Positions 1 through 7,453 of a stretch of DNA of 32,274 nucleotides are shown in pieces (the stretch's first letter is position 1; each line of letters opens with the position of its first letter). Location of the stretch: assembly GCA_024688095.1 (NCBI GenBank), contig JAILEJ010000494.1:1-32274 (forward strand), read 5' to 3'. The DNA is from Butyrivibrio sp. GTDB lineage: Bacteria > Bacillota > Clostridia > Lachnospirales > Lachnospiraceae. The notes below the pieces were generated by a model. It was not told the DNA's origin. It was given only the letters and a program-made list of their open reading frames with translations, and did no database searches. The translations under genes and the position numbers were made by a program.

Positions 1-72
1 TTCCAGGCAAACAGCCGTATTATCACCGTATCAGATACGCTTCTTGAAGAGCTTACAAATCTTAAGAGATAA
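1..72 (+). CDS. flgE: Flagellar hook protein FlgE, C-terminal end (partial)
   Basis: Only the last 23 codons are in the window, ending in TAA at 70-72. The peptide begins FQANSRIITVSDTLLEEL and ends TNLKR. This is the conserved C-terminal helix of hook and rod proteins; the FQANSR...VSD form fits hook protein FlgE better than distal rod protein FlgG, which usually has YELNSK...AD at this place. FlgE builds the extracellular hook between rod and filament. A terminator-like hairpin follows 35 bases later, and the next gene is flbD, which is the flgE-flbD order known from Bacillus and clostridia. The identification rests on a short peptide plus context. Confidence 0.8.
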   Translation, partial: FQANSRIITVSDTLLEELTNLKR

Positions 73-106
73 TAATAAGACTGGCTGAAAAAAATTTTCA
101 AAAAAT

Positions 107-172
107 AAAAGAGGATATGAATTTAATGTTACTTTAAAATGAAGGTACCTTATTCATATTCTCTTTTCTTTT
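107..172 (+). terminator. Long hairpin with T-rich tail after flgE
   Basis: The arms 107-122 (AAAAGAGGATATGAAT) and 152-167 (ATTCATATTCTCTTTT) pair over 16 bp with one G-U pair. The inside extends the stem imperfectly and includes the palindrome AAGGTACCTT at 143-152. The right arm ends in CTCTTTT and runs into CTTTTAT. It is likely an intrinsic terminator, or partial terminator, separating the upstream flagellar rod/hook genes from flbD and motA. Confidence 0.65.
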
Positions 173-430
173 ATATAAGGTTCTATTTACGAAAAATTGT
201 AAAAGGTGATATTACTAGATATTGTGGTTAGGTATTATTAATCAATAAACAAAGAGTAAAAACAAAATAAACCAGAAAAAATATTTCAAAAATCATCCTT
301 TAAAATGAAATAAAATTACAAAACCACGCCAAATAAGGCATAAAATAAAAGACAAATAAAAATAAACGTGTTAAAATAAAATTGGATTTTGTGATATATT
401 TTCGATAAATATGAAAGGAAACATAAAACA
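173..430 (+). other. AT-rich intergenic stretch before flbD
   Basis: About 260 bases, very A-rich on the + strand, hold no coding frame that I can support. A weak promoter-like pair is TTGGAT at 382-387 and GATAAA at 404-409 with a 16-base spacer. Another is TTGTAA at 197-202 and TATTGT at 220-225. Neither is convincing. No c-di-GMP riboswitch consensus was seen. Minus-strand open frames in 316-574 are antisense to flbD and lack ribosome binding sites. Confidence 0.4.
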
Positions 431-601
431 TTGATCGAAGTTACTAAAATGGATTCGCAGAAGGTTCTTATCAATGAAAATATGATTGAAATTGTAGAAG
501 AAACACCAGATACAATAATAACCATGTTTACCGGACGTAAGGTTATAGTTAAGGAAAGTAGACAGGAGATACAAAATCTAGTAAAATTAAATTTGAAATA
601 A
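431..601 (+). CDS. flbD: Flagellar protein FlbD / SwrD family, TTG start
   Basis: A 56-residue protein, easy to miss because it starts with TTG. The start is MIEVTKMDSQ, followed by a core with VLINENMIEIVEETPDT and then TGRKVIVKES, which is the full FlbD family pattern (usual length 50-75). An AAGGAA ribosome binding site lies at 415-420, ten bases upstream of the TTG. In Bacillus subtilis the homologue SwrD is needed for full flagellar motor torque, acting with the stator. Here the gene sits between flgE and motA-motB-fliL, which fits a stator-related role. The stop TAA is followed by a 107-base gap with a good promoter for motA. The exact biochemical function of the family is not known. 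Confidence 0.85.
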   Translation: MIEVTKMDSQKVLINENMIEIVEETPDTIITMFTGRKVIVKESRQEIQNLVKLNLK

Positions 602-650
602 TTTTTCGAAATAACGGAATAAAGATAATTGAGTGCTTGGATAAATATTT

Positions 651-679
651 TTGACTATAACTAAATGTGGTTATACTAT
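651..679 (+). promoter_or_regulatory. Sigma-A type promoter for motA
   Basis: TTGACT at 651-656 and TACTAT at 674-679 have a 17-base spacer; TATACT at 672-677 is an alternative -10 box with a 15-base spacer. Transcription would begin near 686, just ahead of the motA ribosome binding site. This suggests that motAB can be transcribed independently of the upstream hook genes. Confidence 0.6.
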
Positions 680-708
680 AGATTTTTTTACATTAGAGGG
701 GTAGAAAC

Positions 709-1509
709 GTGGATATAGCGTCACTTATTGGATTGGTCATGGGTCTGGTTATTATGCTGCTGGGTGTTGCAACCAGTGGTGGTCTTCAGACAATTCCTAA
801 CTTTATTGATATTCCATCAGCTATCATTACATTTGGTGGTGCGTTCGTTGCAGCACTTGCCTGCGTTACATTACCTGAATTCATCAATGGAATGAAAGCT
901 TTTGGTAAGATTTTGAAACTGCCGCCCTATAATACGGGTGATATGATAAAGCAGATTGTGGATCTTTCAAATACTGCAAGAAAAGAAGGACTTCTTGCAC
1001 TTGAAGAAGCAGCACAGGGTATTGAAGAGCCTTTACTTAAAAAAGGACTTCTACTTGTAGTTGATGGTACAGAGCCGGAGCTTGTTAAAAGTATCATGCA
1101 GGCAGAAATAGATGCTATGAATGATAGACATCTTGCCGTTGCTGGTATCTGGGACAATATCGGATCTCTGGGACCTGCCTGGGGTATGATCGGTACCCTT
1201 ATCGGTCTTGTTAACATGCTTCAGAACCTTTCTGATTCTGCTTCACTTGGACCTTCCATGGCTACTGCTCTTATTACAACGCTTTATGGTTCGCTTCTTG
1301 CAAACTGGATTGCTACTCCTTGTGCATCAAAGCTTAAGGAACAGAATGCAAATGAATATGCGTTTAAATCACTTATGATTGAAGGGCTTTTGTCTATACA
1401 GGCAGGAGAAAATCCAAGAGTAACTGAAGAAAAACTTAAAGCATTTATGGCACCAGCCGATAGAGCAGCATATGAAGCTGCCAATGGTGATGGTGGTGGA
1501 GGTGACTGA
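709..1509 (+). CDS. motA: Flagellar stator protein MotA
   Basis: This 266-residue protein starts with GTG, preceded by a GAGGGG ribosome binding site at 696-701. MotA forms the ring around MotB in the ion-driven stator of the inner membrane and pushes on FliG. Helix 1 is at about residues 4-24 and helix 2 at 35-53. A large cytoplasmic loop holds the charged ARKEGLLALEE stretch (about 90-100), equivalent to the rotor-contacting charges of E. coli MotA. Helix 3 begins GPAWGMIGTLIGL (about 155-174) and helix 4 is GPSMATALITTLYGSLLANW (about 181-200). The C-terminus ends in an unusual glycine run. It is followed two bases later by motB, so the two are translationally linked. Ion type (H+ or Na+) cannot be fixed from sequence alone. 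Confidence 0.95.
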   Translation: MDIASLIGLVMGLVIMLLGVATSGGLQTIPNFIDIPSAIITFGGAFVAALACVTLPEFINGMKAFGKILKLPPYNTGDMIKQIVDLSNTARKEGLLALEEAAQGIEEPLLKKGLLLVVDGTEPELVKSIMQAEIDAMNDRHLAVAGIWDNIGSLGPAWGMIGTLIGLVNMLQNLSDSASLGPSMATALITTLYGSLLANWIATPCASKLKEQNANEYAFKSLMIEGLLSIQAGENPRVTEEKLKAFMAPADRAAYEAANGDGGGGD

Positions 1510-1511
1510 TT

Positions 1512-2453
1512 ATGGCTAAAAAAGAACCACCGCCGCCGAAAGGCTGTCCTGCCTGGCAGGGTACCTTTGGTGATCTGATGAACTTGCTTCTTTGCTTCTT
1601 TGTTTTACTATATGCTATGTCATCAGTTGATGCGGCTAAATTTGATGAGATTGCAGCATCATTTAGTACGGCTTTTGGTATTTTTAAAGGCGGGGACACC
1701 TCCTTTGGAGATGGAGCACTTGTCGGAGATGGCGTTTCACAGCTAACTGAGCTGTCAAATTATGTTACATCAATGGGTGTGTCACAGTCAGGATCTACAA
1801 CGACTGAAAGTTCACAAAATACTGGAACACAGGCTTCTGATAATTCCGGTGGTGAAAGTGATCAGACAGAGGCTATTGATGAAGAAGGAACTGCATCAGC
1901 TATTTCTGATGCAACAACTGCCGAGGCACTTGAAAATGCATCGACAGAAGAACTTACTGAGGCTCTTGAAGAAGCTCAGATGGAAGCTTCTGCAGAACTT
2001 GCTGAAGAAATTCAGGAAGCAATGGTTGAAGAGCAGATTGATGAAGTTATGGAGCTGAATTATACTGGACAGTATGTACAGCTTACGGTTCAGGGAGCTA
2101 TTTTATTTGAGTCAGGTAAGGCAGACTTAAAAGAGGATGTCCTTCCTATACTTGATAAAGCTTCATCAATACTTGAAAGATATGCAGGTGGTACTGTTGA
2201 AATCGAAGGACATACTGATAATGTTCCTGTTTCAGCAGGAGGAAGATATGCAAATAATGACGAACTTAGTGATGCGAGAGCTTTGTCAGTATTTTATTAT
2301 ATTTGTGATAATTCTGCCCTTGATCCTGCAAATATTAAGCATTCCGGAAGAGGAGAATATGATCCTATTGCGGATAATACCACTCCTGAAGGAAGGGCTA
2401 AAAACAGAAGAGTAGAGATTAGAATTTATAATCCGCTTAGTCCTATGTATTAA
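1512..2453 (+). CDS. motB: Flagellar stator protein MotB
   Basis: A 313-residue protein whose ATG lies two bases after motA. Residues 15-40 form the single membrane helix WQGTFGDLMNLLLCFFVLLY, with Asp21 as the ion-carrying carboxylate. A PEPPPPKGCPAW-type cytoplasmic lead precedes it, as in other MotB proteins. Residues about 190-308 are an OmpA-like peptidoglycan-binding domain, with FESGKADL, EGHTDNVPVS and GRAKNRRVEI motifs, which anchors the stator to the cell wall. Between them, residues about 91-178 are a long Ser/Thr- then Glu/Ala-rich acidic linker, longer than in typical MotB of about 260-300 residues. The second half of the linker looks helical. It acts with MotA; the following gene, fliL, encodes another stator-associated protein. 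Confidence 0.95.
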   Translation: MAKKEPPPPKGCPAWQGTFGDLMNLLLCFFVLLYAMSSVDAAKFDEIAASFSTAFGIFKGGDTSFGDGALVGDGVSQLTELSNYVTSMGVSQSGSTTTESSQNTGTQASDNSGGESDQTEAIDEEGTASAISDATTAEALENASTEELTEALEEAQMEASAELAEEIQEAMVEEQIDEVMELNYTGQYVQLTVQGAILFESGKADLKEDVLPILDKASSILERYAGGTVEIEGHTDNVPVSAGGRYANNDELSDARALSVFYYICDNSALDPANIKHSGRGEYDPIADNTTPEGRAKNRRVEIRIYNPLSPMY

Positions 2454-2490
2454 AAATAACATTCTATGCTGAATGCATTTGGAGGTTGTA

Positions 2491-3024
2491 ATGAAAAAGA
2501 ATCTGCTGGCTATTTTAATACTTGCTGTACTTCTGGTAAATACAATAATGACAGGTATTTTGATGTTTACCATGATGACAACAAATAATAAAGCGACTAC
2601 ACTTATTGCAGATATTGCTGCAGCACTTGAGCTTGAGGCTGGAGGCGCGGAAAACTTTTCGGCTGGAGCAGCAGGAAATCTTGATATTTCAAGTATTGCA
2701 ACCTTTTCTATAAATGGCGATAATGAGATGACAATCGCACTTAAAAAAGGTGATGATGGAGTTCAGCATTATGCTCTTGTGGATCTTGTTATTTCTATGA
2801 ATACTCAGCATGCTGATTATGCAACTTATGGCACTGAGGAAGCACTTACTGCAAATCTTTCACTTATAAAGTCAAAGATTCAGGAAGTTATATCAGGTCA
2901 TACAGCAGAAGAAGCTAATTCTGATACAAATGCGATCAGAGAAGAACTTGTTGAAGCTCTTCAGCAAATGTATAATTCTAATTTTATATATGATGTAAAC
3001 TTTGAACAGATACTTGTTCAGTAA
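2491..3024 (+). CDS. fliL: Flagellar basal body-associated protein FliL
   Basis: A 177-residue protein. The start ATG at 2491 is chosen because GGAGG at 2481-2485 is five to six bases upstream; an in-frame ATG at 2473 has no such site. One membrane helix is at residues 4-27 (LLAILILAVLLVNTIMTGIL). The rest is extracytoplasmic, and the C-terminal half has the FliL pattern: a YALVDLVISMN strand, a long helix with SKIQEVISGHT and IREELVEAL, and the terminal DVNFEQILVQ. FliL surrounds or stabilises the MotAB stator and supports torque. It sits directly after motAB and before fliM. Sequence conservation in this family is low, so the call leans partly on context. Confidence 0.82.
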   Translation: MKKNLLAILILAVLLVNTIMTGILMFTMMTTNNKATTLIADIAAALELEAGGAENFSAGAAGNLDISSIATFSINGDNEMTIALKKGDDGVQHYALVDLVISMNTQHADYATYGTEEALTANLSLIKSKIQEVISGHTAEEANSDTNAIREELVEALQQMYNSNFIYDVNFEQILVQ

Positions 3025-3062
3025 TAGTTCGTTCTTATAAAATATACAGATAATGTATGTTT

Positions 3063-3090
3063 TTGATATAAGATATAAATTTTTTACAAC
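3063..3090 (+). promoter_or_regulatory. Possible internal promoter before fliM
   Basis: The 120-base gap between fliL and fliM holds TTGATA at 3063-3068 and TACAAC at 3085-3090 with a 16-base spacer. The match is moderate. The gap is otherwise AT-rich and has no clear terminator. Confidence 0.3.
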
Positions 3091-3144
3091 CTGGGGAAAA
3101 GAAGTTGAATTTTAGAGTAGTTGAAACGGGAGAGGTGATCCTAT

Positions 3145-4128
3145 TTGAGTGAGGTACTGTCACAAAATGAGATTGATAATCTGCTACAAGCACTCAGTAC
3201 CGGTGAGCTTGATGTGGATCAGATGCAAAGCGCTGATGAGAAAAAGGTTAAGGATTATGATTTTAGACGTCCTGCCAAGTTCTCGAAGGAGCATTTACGT
3301 ACACTGGAAATGATTTATGAACATTACGGACGTCTTTTATCTACAACACTTCCACTTTATCTTCGTAAGAATGTAAATGTCAGTGTTGCAAACTCGGAGA
3401 CGGTAACGTATTCTGAATTTAGTAATGCTTTGTCAAATCCGGTTATTTTGGGAATAATTAATTTTTTACCACTACAGGGTACTATAATTCTTGAATTACA
3501 GGCAAATCTGGGATATTCATTTATAGACCGTATGCTTGGTGGTGAAGGTGGTACATTAGATAAGGCAAGACCATTTACGGATATCGAGATGCCACTTATT
3601 GAAAAGCTTGTAACCATTTGTATGCAGCTTATGGTTGAGCCTTGGCAGACTGTTTTGGATATAAATCCTATAATGGAGAGAATTGAAACAAATCCACAGT
3701 TTGCGCAGGTTATTTCACCCACAGATATGATAGCTATTATAACGCTTAATATTAAAATAGGTGAAACAGAAGGTCTTATGAACGTCTGTCTTCCATATTT
3801 TACATTAGAGAGTATTATGGACAGACTTAATACCAAGTATTGGTTCTCAACGATGCAGAAATTTAATGATGAAAATTATATTGAGCATCTTGAATCAATG
3901 GTGAGAAGAGTTGATGTACCTGTAAAGGCTGTACTTGGACGTTGTAATGTATCTGTAAGTGATTTTGTGCATCTGCAGGCAGGAGATATAATAAGACTTG
4001 ATAGCAAGGTTAATAATGACATGCAGATTTTTGTTGGAAATATAAAAAAGTTTACTGCATTACCTGGTACTACGAAGAATAAGTACGCGGTAAGAATTAC
4101 ATCTATAATCAGAGAGGAGGAAGAGTAG
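3145..4128 (+). CDS. fliM: Flagellar motor switch protein FliM, TTG start
   Basis: A 327-residue protein starting with TTG after an AGAGGTG ribosome binding site at 3131-3137. FliM is part of the cytoplasmic C-ring and binds phosphorylated CheY. Residues 5-15 (LSQNEIDNLLQ) are the CheY-binding N-terminal peptide. The middle domain (about 40-230) is CheC-like in fold but without the phosphatase residues, and contains DRMLGGEGG. Residues about 255-324 are the SpoA domain that joins FliN/FliY. Its stop is four bases before fliY, and GGAGGAAG at its end is the ribosome binding site for fliY, so translation of the two switch proteins is coupled. Confidence 0.96.
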   Translation: MSEVLSQNEIDNLLQALSTGELDVDQMQSADEKKVKDYDFRRPAKFSKEHLRTLEMIYEHYGRLLSTTLPLYLRKNVNVSVANSETVTYSEFSNALSNPVILGIINFLPLQGTIILELQANLGYSFIDRMLGGEGGTLDKARPFTDIEMPLIEKLVTICMQLMVEPWQTVLDINPIMERIETNPQFAQVISPTDMIAIITLNIKIGETEGLMNVCLPYFTLESIMDRLNTKYWFSTMQKFNDENYIEHLESMVRRVDVPVKAVLGRCNVSVSDFVHLQAGDIIRLDSKVNNDMQIFVGNIKKFTALPGTTKNKYAVRITSIIREEEE

Positions 4129-4132
4129 GAGC

Positions 4133-5401
4133 ATGGATGGAATGCTGTCACAAGACGAAATTAATGCACTGCTTGCGGGAATGGATACATCCGGTACCCC
4201 GGCAGGCGACGACGCTCCAGCAGCTGATGCTCCGGCGGGTGATCCTCCGGCAGATACTTCGGGCGGCGGAAGTGGTGAGATAGATGAATCACTTCTTTCA
4301 AGTTCTGAAAGAGATACAGTTGGTGAAGTTGCTAATATCAGTATGGGTTCTTCAGCAACAACACTTTATTCGCTGGTTAATCAGAAGGTTAATATTACTA
4401 CACCGGAAGTTGAGCTGGCAAACTGGAGTACAGTTATTAATGACTATGAGAGGCCTTGTGTATTTGTTCAGATTAAATATACTGTAGGTCTTGATGGTAC
4501 AAATATCCTTATACTTAAGGAACATGATGTTATGGTCATCACAGATCTTATGATGGGTGGTGATGGTACTAATACAGAAGGTGAGATTGGTGAATTGCAG
4601 TTATCTGCTATTTCCGAGGCAATGAACCAAATGATGGGTGCATCTGCCACATCACTTTCTACAATGATCAGTCGTAAAGTAGATATCAGCCCGCCACAGG
4701 CGACGGTTCTTGATATGATTGATGATGATCCGAGCGATATTGCGGAATTCCTGACACAGACTTTTGTTAAGATTTCCTTTAAAATGCAGATCGGTGATCT
4801 CATTGATTCAACACTTATGCAGTTATATCCGATTGACTTTGCAAAGAGTTTGAAGGATACTGTAATTGCAGCTACAAATGAAAAGAGTGATGATGATTCT
4901 TCACCAATGCCGGCAGCTGCTCCGGAACCTGCACCAGCTTCAGGTCCTGCTCCTGATATGGGTATTGCTAATATGGGAATGCAGCCGGATATGTCAGCAC
5001 AGATGAATCAGCAGATGCCAATGCAGGGCATGCCAATGCAGCAAATGCCAATGCAGGGTATGCCGATGCAGCAAATGCCAATGATGCAGATGCCGATGCA
5101 GCCAATGATGAATATACAGCCGGCTCAGTTCCAAAATTTTGCCGGTGGTTCATCAATTTTGCCAGGTGGAGAAAATATTGGTATAATAAAAGATGTACCA
5201 CTTGAAGTTACGGTTGAACTTGGCAGAACCGCTAAGCCAATTTCAGATATACTCGACTTTGCTCCAGGAACTATTATAGAACTGGATAAAGTCGCAGGTG
5301 AGCCGGTAGACGTACTGGTCAATGGCAAGTTTGTTGCCAAGGGAGAAGTAGTAGTAATCGAAGAAAGTTTTGGCGTGAGAGTAACTGAAATAATTCAATA
5401 A
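4133..5401 (+). CDS. fliY: Flagellar motor switch phosphatase FliY (FliN-type)
   Basis: A 422-residue protein. Residues 4-14 (MLSQDEINALL) are a CheY-P binding peptide. Residues about 55-245 form a CheC-like domain with two phosphatase centres of the D/S-x3-E-x2-N-x22-P type: D61, E65, N68, P91 and S158, E162, N165, P188. Residues about 349-422 are the FliN/SpoA domain. FliY thus removes phosphate from CheY-P at the switch and builds the C-ring in place of FliN. Two low-complexity linkers are present: an Ala/Pro/Asp/Gly segment at 20-48 and a Met/Gln/Pro segment at about 280-330 with a 10-residue repeat. fliM lies just upstream and cheY just downstream, as in Bacillus subtilis. Confidence 0.95.
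   Translation: MDGMLSQDEINALLAGMDTSGTPAGDDAPAADAPAGDPPADTSGGGSGEIDESLLSSSERDTVGEVANISMGSSATTLYSLVNQKVNITTPEVELANWSTVINDYERPCVFVQIKYTVGLDGTNILILKEHDVMVITDLMMGGDGTNTEGEIGELQLSAISEAMNQMMGASATSLSTMISRKVDISPPQATVLDMIDDDPSDIAEFLTQTFVKISFKMQIGDLIDSTLMQLYPIDFAKSLKDTVIAATNEKSDDDSSPMPAAAPEPAPASGPAPDMGIANMGMQPDMSAQMNQQMPMQGMPMQQMPMQGMPMQQMPMMQMPMQPMMNIQPAQFQNFAGGSSILPGGENIGIIKDVPLEVTVELGRTAKPISDILDFAPGTIIELDKVAGEPVDVLVNGKFVAKGEVVVIEESFGVRVTEIIQ
5015..5104 (+). repeat. 30-base tandem repeat in fliY encoding MPMQGMPMQQ
   Basis: Three units (5015-5044, 5045-5074, 5075-5104) encode MPMQGMPMQQ, MPMQGMPMQQ and a diverged MPMMQMPMQP. They fall in the linker between the CheC-like and FliN domains, residues 295-324. 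Such in-frame repeats can change in number without breaking the gene. Confidence 0.9.
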
Positions 5402-5418
5402 AAGAGAGGGTAAACGAA

Positions 5419-5781
5419 ATGGCAAAAAATGTCCTTGTATGTGATGATGCAGCATTTATGCGTATGATGATTAAAGATATCCTTAGTAAAAATGGATACA
5501 ATATTGCTGGAGAAGCCGAGAACGGTGCTAAAGCTGTAGAGAAGTATAATGAGCTCAAACCAGATCTTGTACTTATGGATATCACAATGCCTGAAATGGA
5601 TGGAATTCAGGCACTTAAGGCTATTAAACAGGGCGATCCTAATGCTGTAGTTATTATGTGTTCTGCAATGGGTCAGCAGGCCATGGTTATTGAATCTATA
5701 CAGGCCGGTGCACGTGACTTTATTGTTAAGCCTTTCCAGGCTGATCGTGTTCTTGAGGCTGTAAAGAAGGTCATTGGATAA
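5419..5781 (+). CDS. cheY: Chemotaxis response regulator CheY
   Basis: A 120-residue stand-alone receiver domain. Acidic residues D9 and D10 bind Mg2+, D54 (in VLMDITMPEMDG) is the phosphate acceptor, S82 takes the Thr/Ser position and K104 (FIVKPF) is the conserved lysine. CheA phosphorylates it; CheY-P binds FliM and FliY at the switch. The ribosome binding site AGAGAGG precedes the ATG. It lies between fliY and fliO as in Bacillus and clostridial fla/che operons, and its stop overlaps the fliO start (TAATG). Confidence 0.96.
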   Translation: MAKNVLVCDDAAFMRMMIKDILSKNGYNIAGEAENGAKAVEKYNELKPDLVLMDITMPEMDGIQALKAIKQGDPNAVVIMCSAMGQQAMVIESIQAGARDFIVKPFQADRVLEAVKKVIG

Positions 5782-6128
5782 TGACTGCTTCTTCGCTTGC
5801 TCAGTTTTTTACTGTAGTTATAATTTTTATATTTGTCCTAATGCTTACCTTCTTTGTAACTCGCTATATTGCGAATTACCAGAAGGTAAATAGCATAGGA
5901 TCAAATATTGAGATAATTGAAACATACAGAATATCCCCTAATAAATATATTCAGATTATTAAAATCGGGAAAAAGTATGTTTCTGTTGTTGTGTGCAAAG
6001 ATACAGTTACAAAACTGACGGATCTTTCTGAGGAAGAAATTGTTTTTCAGGATGAGAACCAGGCACAGGAAATTGATTTTAAGGAGCTGCTTTCAAAATT
6101 CAAGAAAGAAGTATCCGGGAAGAAGTGA
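5781..6128 (+). CDS. fliO: Flagellar biosynthesis protein FliO (FliZ/FliO family)
   Basis: A 115-residue protein whose ATG overlaps the cheY stop by one base. One membrane helix is at residues about 8-29, followed by a basic RYIANYQ turn and a compact cytoplasmic domain (NIEIIETYRISPNKYIQIIK, then GKKYVSVVV) typical of FliO. The C-terminal 30 residues are charged. FliO helps the assembly of FliP in the export gate. Sequence identity across the family is low, but the place between cheY and fliP is the standard FliO position. Confidence 0.85.
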   Translation: MTASSLAQFFTVVIIFIFVLMLTFFVTRYIANYQKVNSIGSNIEIIETYRISPNKYIQIIKIGKKYVSVVVCKDTVTKLTDLSEEEIVFQDENQAQEIDFKELLSKFKKEVSGKK

Positions 6129-6155
6129 TTGGGCTACATGGCCCGGGGAATTGGT

Positions 6156-7097
6156 ATGAAACAAAGAATTAAAGACGGGAGTATAAAGAGTCTTTTAAAG
6201 AGGGCAGTTATATGTGCTGCACTCTTATTTGTCATGTTTGGATTTCTTTTTGGTACATGTTCTGTCAGCGTTAACGCTACAGATTCACAAACTACTTATG
6301 TAGATGAGACTACTGTAACCGATCCCACAAGAGATAGAGATACAAATTTAACAGGATCTACAAATGAAAGAACAAATATTGAAGATCCTGGAGCATCAGA
6401 AACAACTGATGATCTTAGTAAGCTTAATATAGCTAATACAGTTACTGTTACTTATGATGATGGTAATGGTACAGTTAATGGTGCTTTAAGAATACTTATA
6501 ACTCTTACATTAATTGCTATTGCACCGACTCTTATAATAATGATGACTTCTTTTACGAGGATTCTTATTGTTCTTCATTTTACAAGAGCGGCTATTGCAA
6601 CACAGACAGCTCCACCTAACCAGATTCTTATTGGACTGGCTCTTTTTCTTACATTTTTTATTATGGAACCAACATTTAATGAAGTATATAACGATGCGAT
6701 CGTTCCATTTGAAAATTATGAAATTGATCAGGATGAAGCGTTTGAAAAAGCTATGGTTCCAATCAGAGAGTTCATGTATGCACAGACTCAGACCAAGGAC
6801 GTAAGACTTTTTATGGATATTGATAATATAGACTGGGACGGTGAACTTGACAGTATTCCCAATGCAGTTCTTGTACCAAGCTTTATTATTAGTGAGCTTA
6901 GGACATCTTTTATTATAGGATTCCTTATATATGTTCCATTTATTGTAATTGATATGGTAGTTGCATCAGTACTTATGAGTATGGGTATGATGATGCTGCC
7001 GCCTACCACGATTTCTATGCCGTTTAAGATATTGTTATTTGTTCTTGCAGACGGATGGAGTCTCATTATCGGTAGTCTTGTTAAAACTTTTTATTAA
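6156..7097 (+). CDS. fliP: Flagellar export gate protein FliP, with long N-terminal extension
   Basis: I choose ATG at 6156 because GGGGA at 6145-6149 precedes it; in-frame TTG 6129 and ATG 6138 are alternatives that would add 9 or 6 residues. The product is 313 residues against about 220-260 for usual FliP. Residues 1-41 look like a signal peptide with a hydrophobic core at 16-33. Residues about 42-105 are a hydrophilic Thr/Asp/Asn-rich extracytoplasmic stretch not seen in standard FliP. The core then shows LIIMMTSFTRILIVLHFTR, APPNQILIGLALFLTFFI and the C-terminal hydrophobic segments with MGMMMLPP. FliP5FliQ4FliR1 forms the gate of the type III export machine. The gene follows fliO and precedes fliQ. 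Confidence 0.94.
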   Translation: MKQRIKDGSIKSLLKRAVICAALLFVMFGFLFGTCSVSVNATDSQTTYVDETTVTDPTRDRDTNLTGSTNERTNIEDPGASETTDDLSKLNIANTVTVTYDDGNGTVNGALRILITLTLIAIAPTLIIMMTSFTRILIVLHFTRAAIATQTAPPNQILIGLALFLTFFIMEPTFNEVYNDAIVPFENYEIDQDEAFEKAMVPIREFMYAQTQTKDVRLFMDIDNIDWDGELDSIPNAVLVPSFIISELRTSFIIGFLIYVPFIVIDMVVASVLMSMGMMMLPPTTISMPFKILLFVLADGWSLIIGSLVKTFY

Positions 7098-7111
7098 GGA
7101 GGGAATAAAAA

Positions 7112-7381
7112 ATGTCAGTAGATGATGTCAATGCCATTATCAGCTCAGCACTGTTTCTTGTAATTAAGGTTGCAGGTCCAATGCTTTTGATTTCATTGGT
7201 TGTAGGTCTTACAGTATCAATATTTCAGACTGTTACGTCCATTCAGGAACAGACATTAACATTTGTTCCCAAAATAATAGGTGTTTTTCTTGGACTAATT
7301 TTACTTGGAAACTGGATGGCTACAGAAATAACTACTTATATTACCAATCTGTGGACAAGTTTTAGTTTATATACAAGGTAA
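7112..7381 (+). CDS. fliQ: Flagellar export gate protein FliQ
   Basis: An 89-residue protein with two membrane helices (about 15-37 and 52-75), the usual length and topology of FliQ. The segment VGLTVSIFQTVTSIQEQTLTF is the characteristic FliQ loop. AAGGAGGG at 7096-7103 overlaps the fliP stop, giving close translational linkage. It works with FliP and FliR in the export gate. Confidence 0.95.
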   Translation: MSVDDVNAIISSALFLVIKVAGPMLLISLVVGLTVSIFQTVTSIQEQTLTFVPKIIGVFLGLILLGNWMATEITTYITNLWTSFSLYTR

Positions 7382-7453
7382 ATTTTGCTGATTTGAATAT
7401 AATGATTGATTTAAAATATGAATATTCAGGATATCTAAGGGAATCAGATTAAT

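Noticed and set aside
401..408. TTCGATAA resembling a sigma-28 -10 box upstream of flbD.
   Set aside because: No TAAA lies at the required 14-16 base distance; the nearest is about 20 bases away.
173..430. Possible c-di-GMP riboswitch before flbD/motA.
   Set aside because: The gap lacks the conserved GEMM-type core and any GC-containing paired structure of the right size.
411..434. Seven-codon reading frame (ATG...TGA) overlapping the flbD TTG start.
   Set aside because: No ribosome binding site of its own; the AAAGGA inside it is the flbD site, so it is most likely chance.
316..574. Two minus-strand open frames of 67-69 codons.
   Set aside because: They are antisense to flbD and its leader, hydrophobic and AT-driven, and lack ribosome binding sites.
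3357..3836. Minus-strand open frame of 159 codons.
   Set aside because: Antisense to fliM, with no ribosome binding site or recognisable domain; fliM is clearly the real gene.
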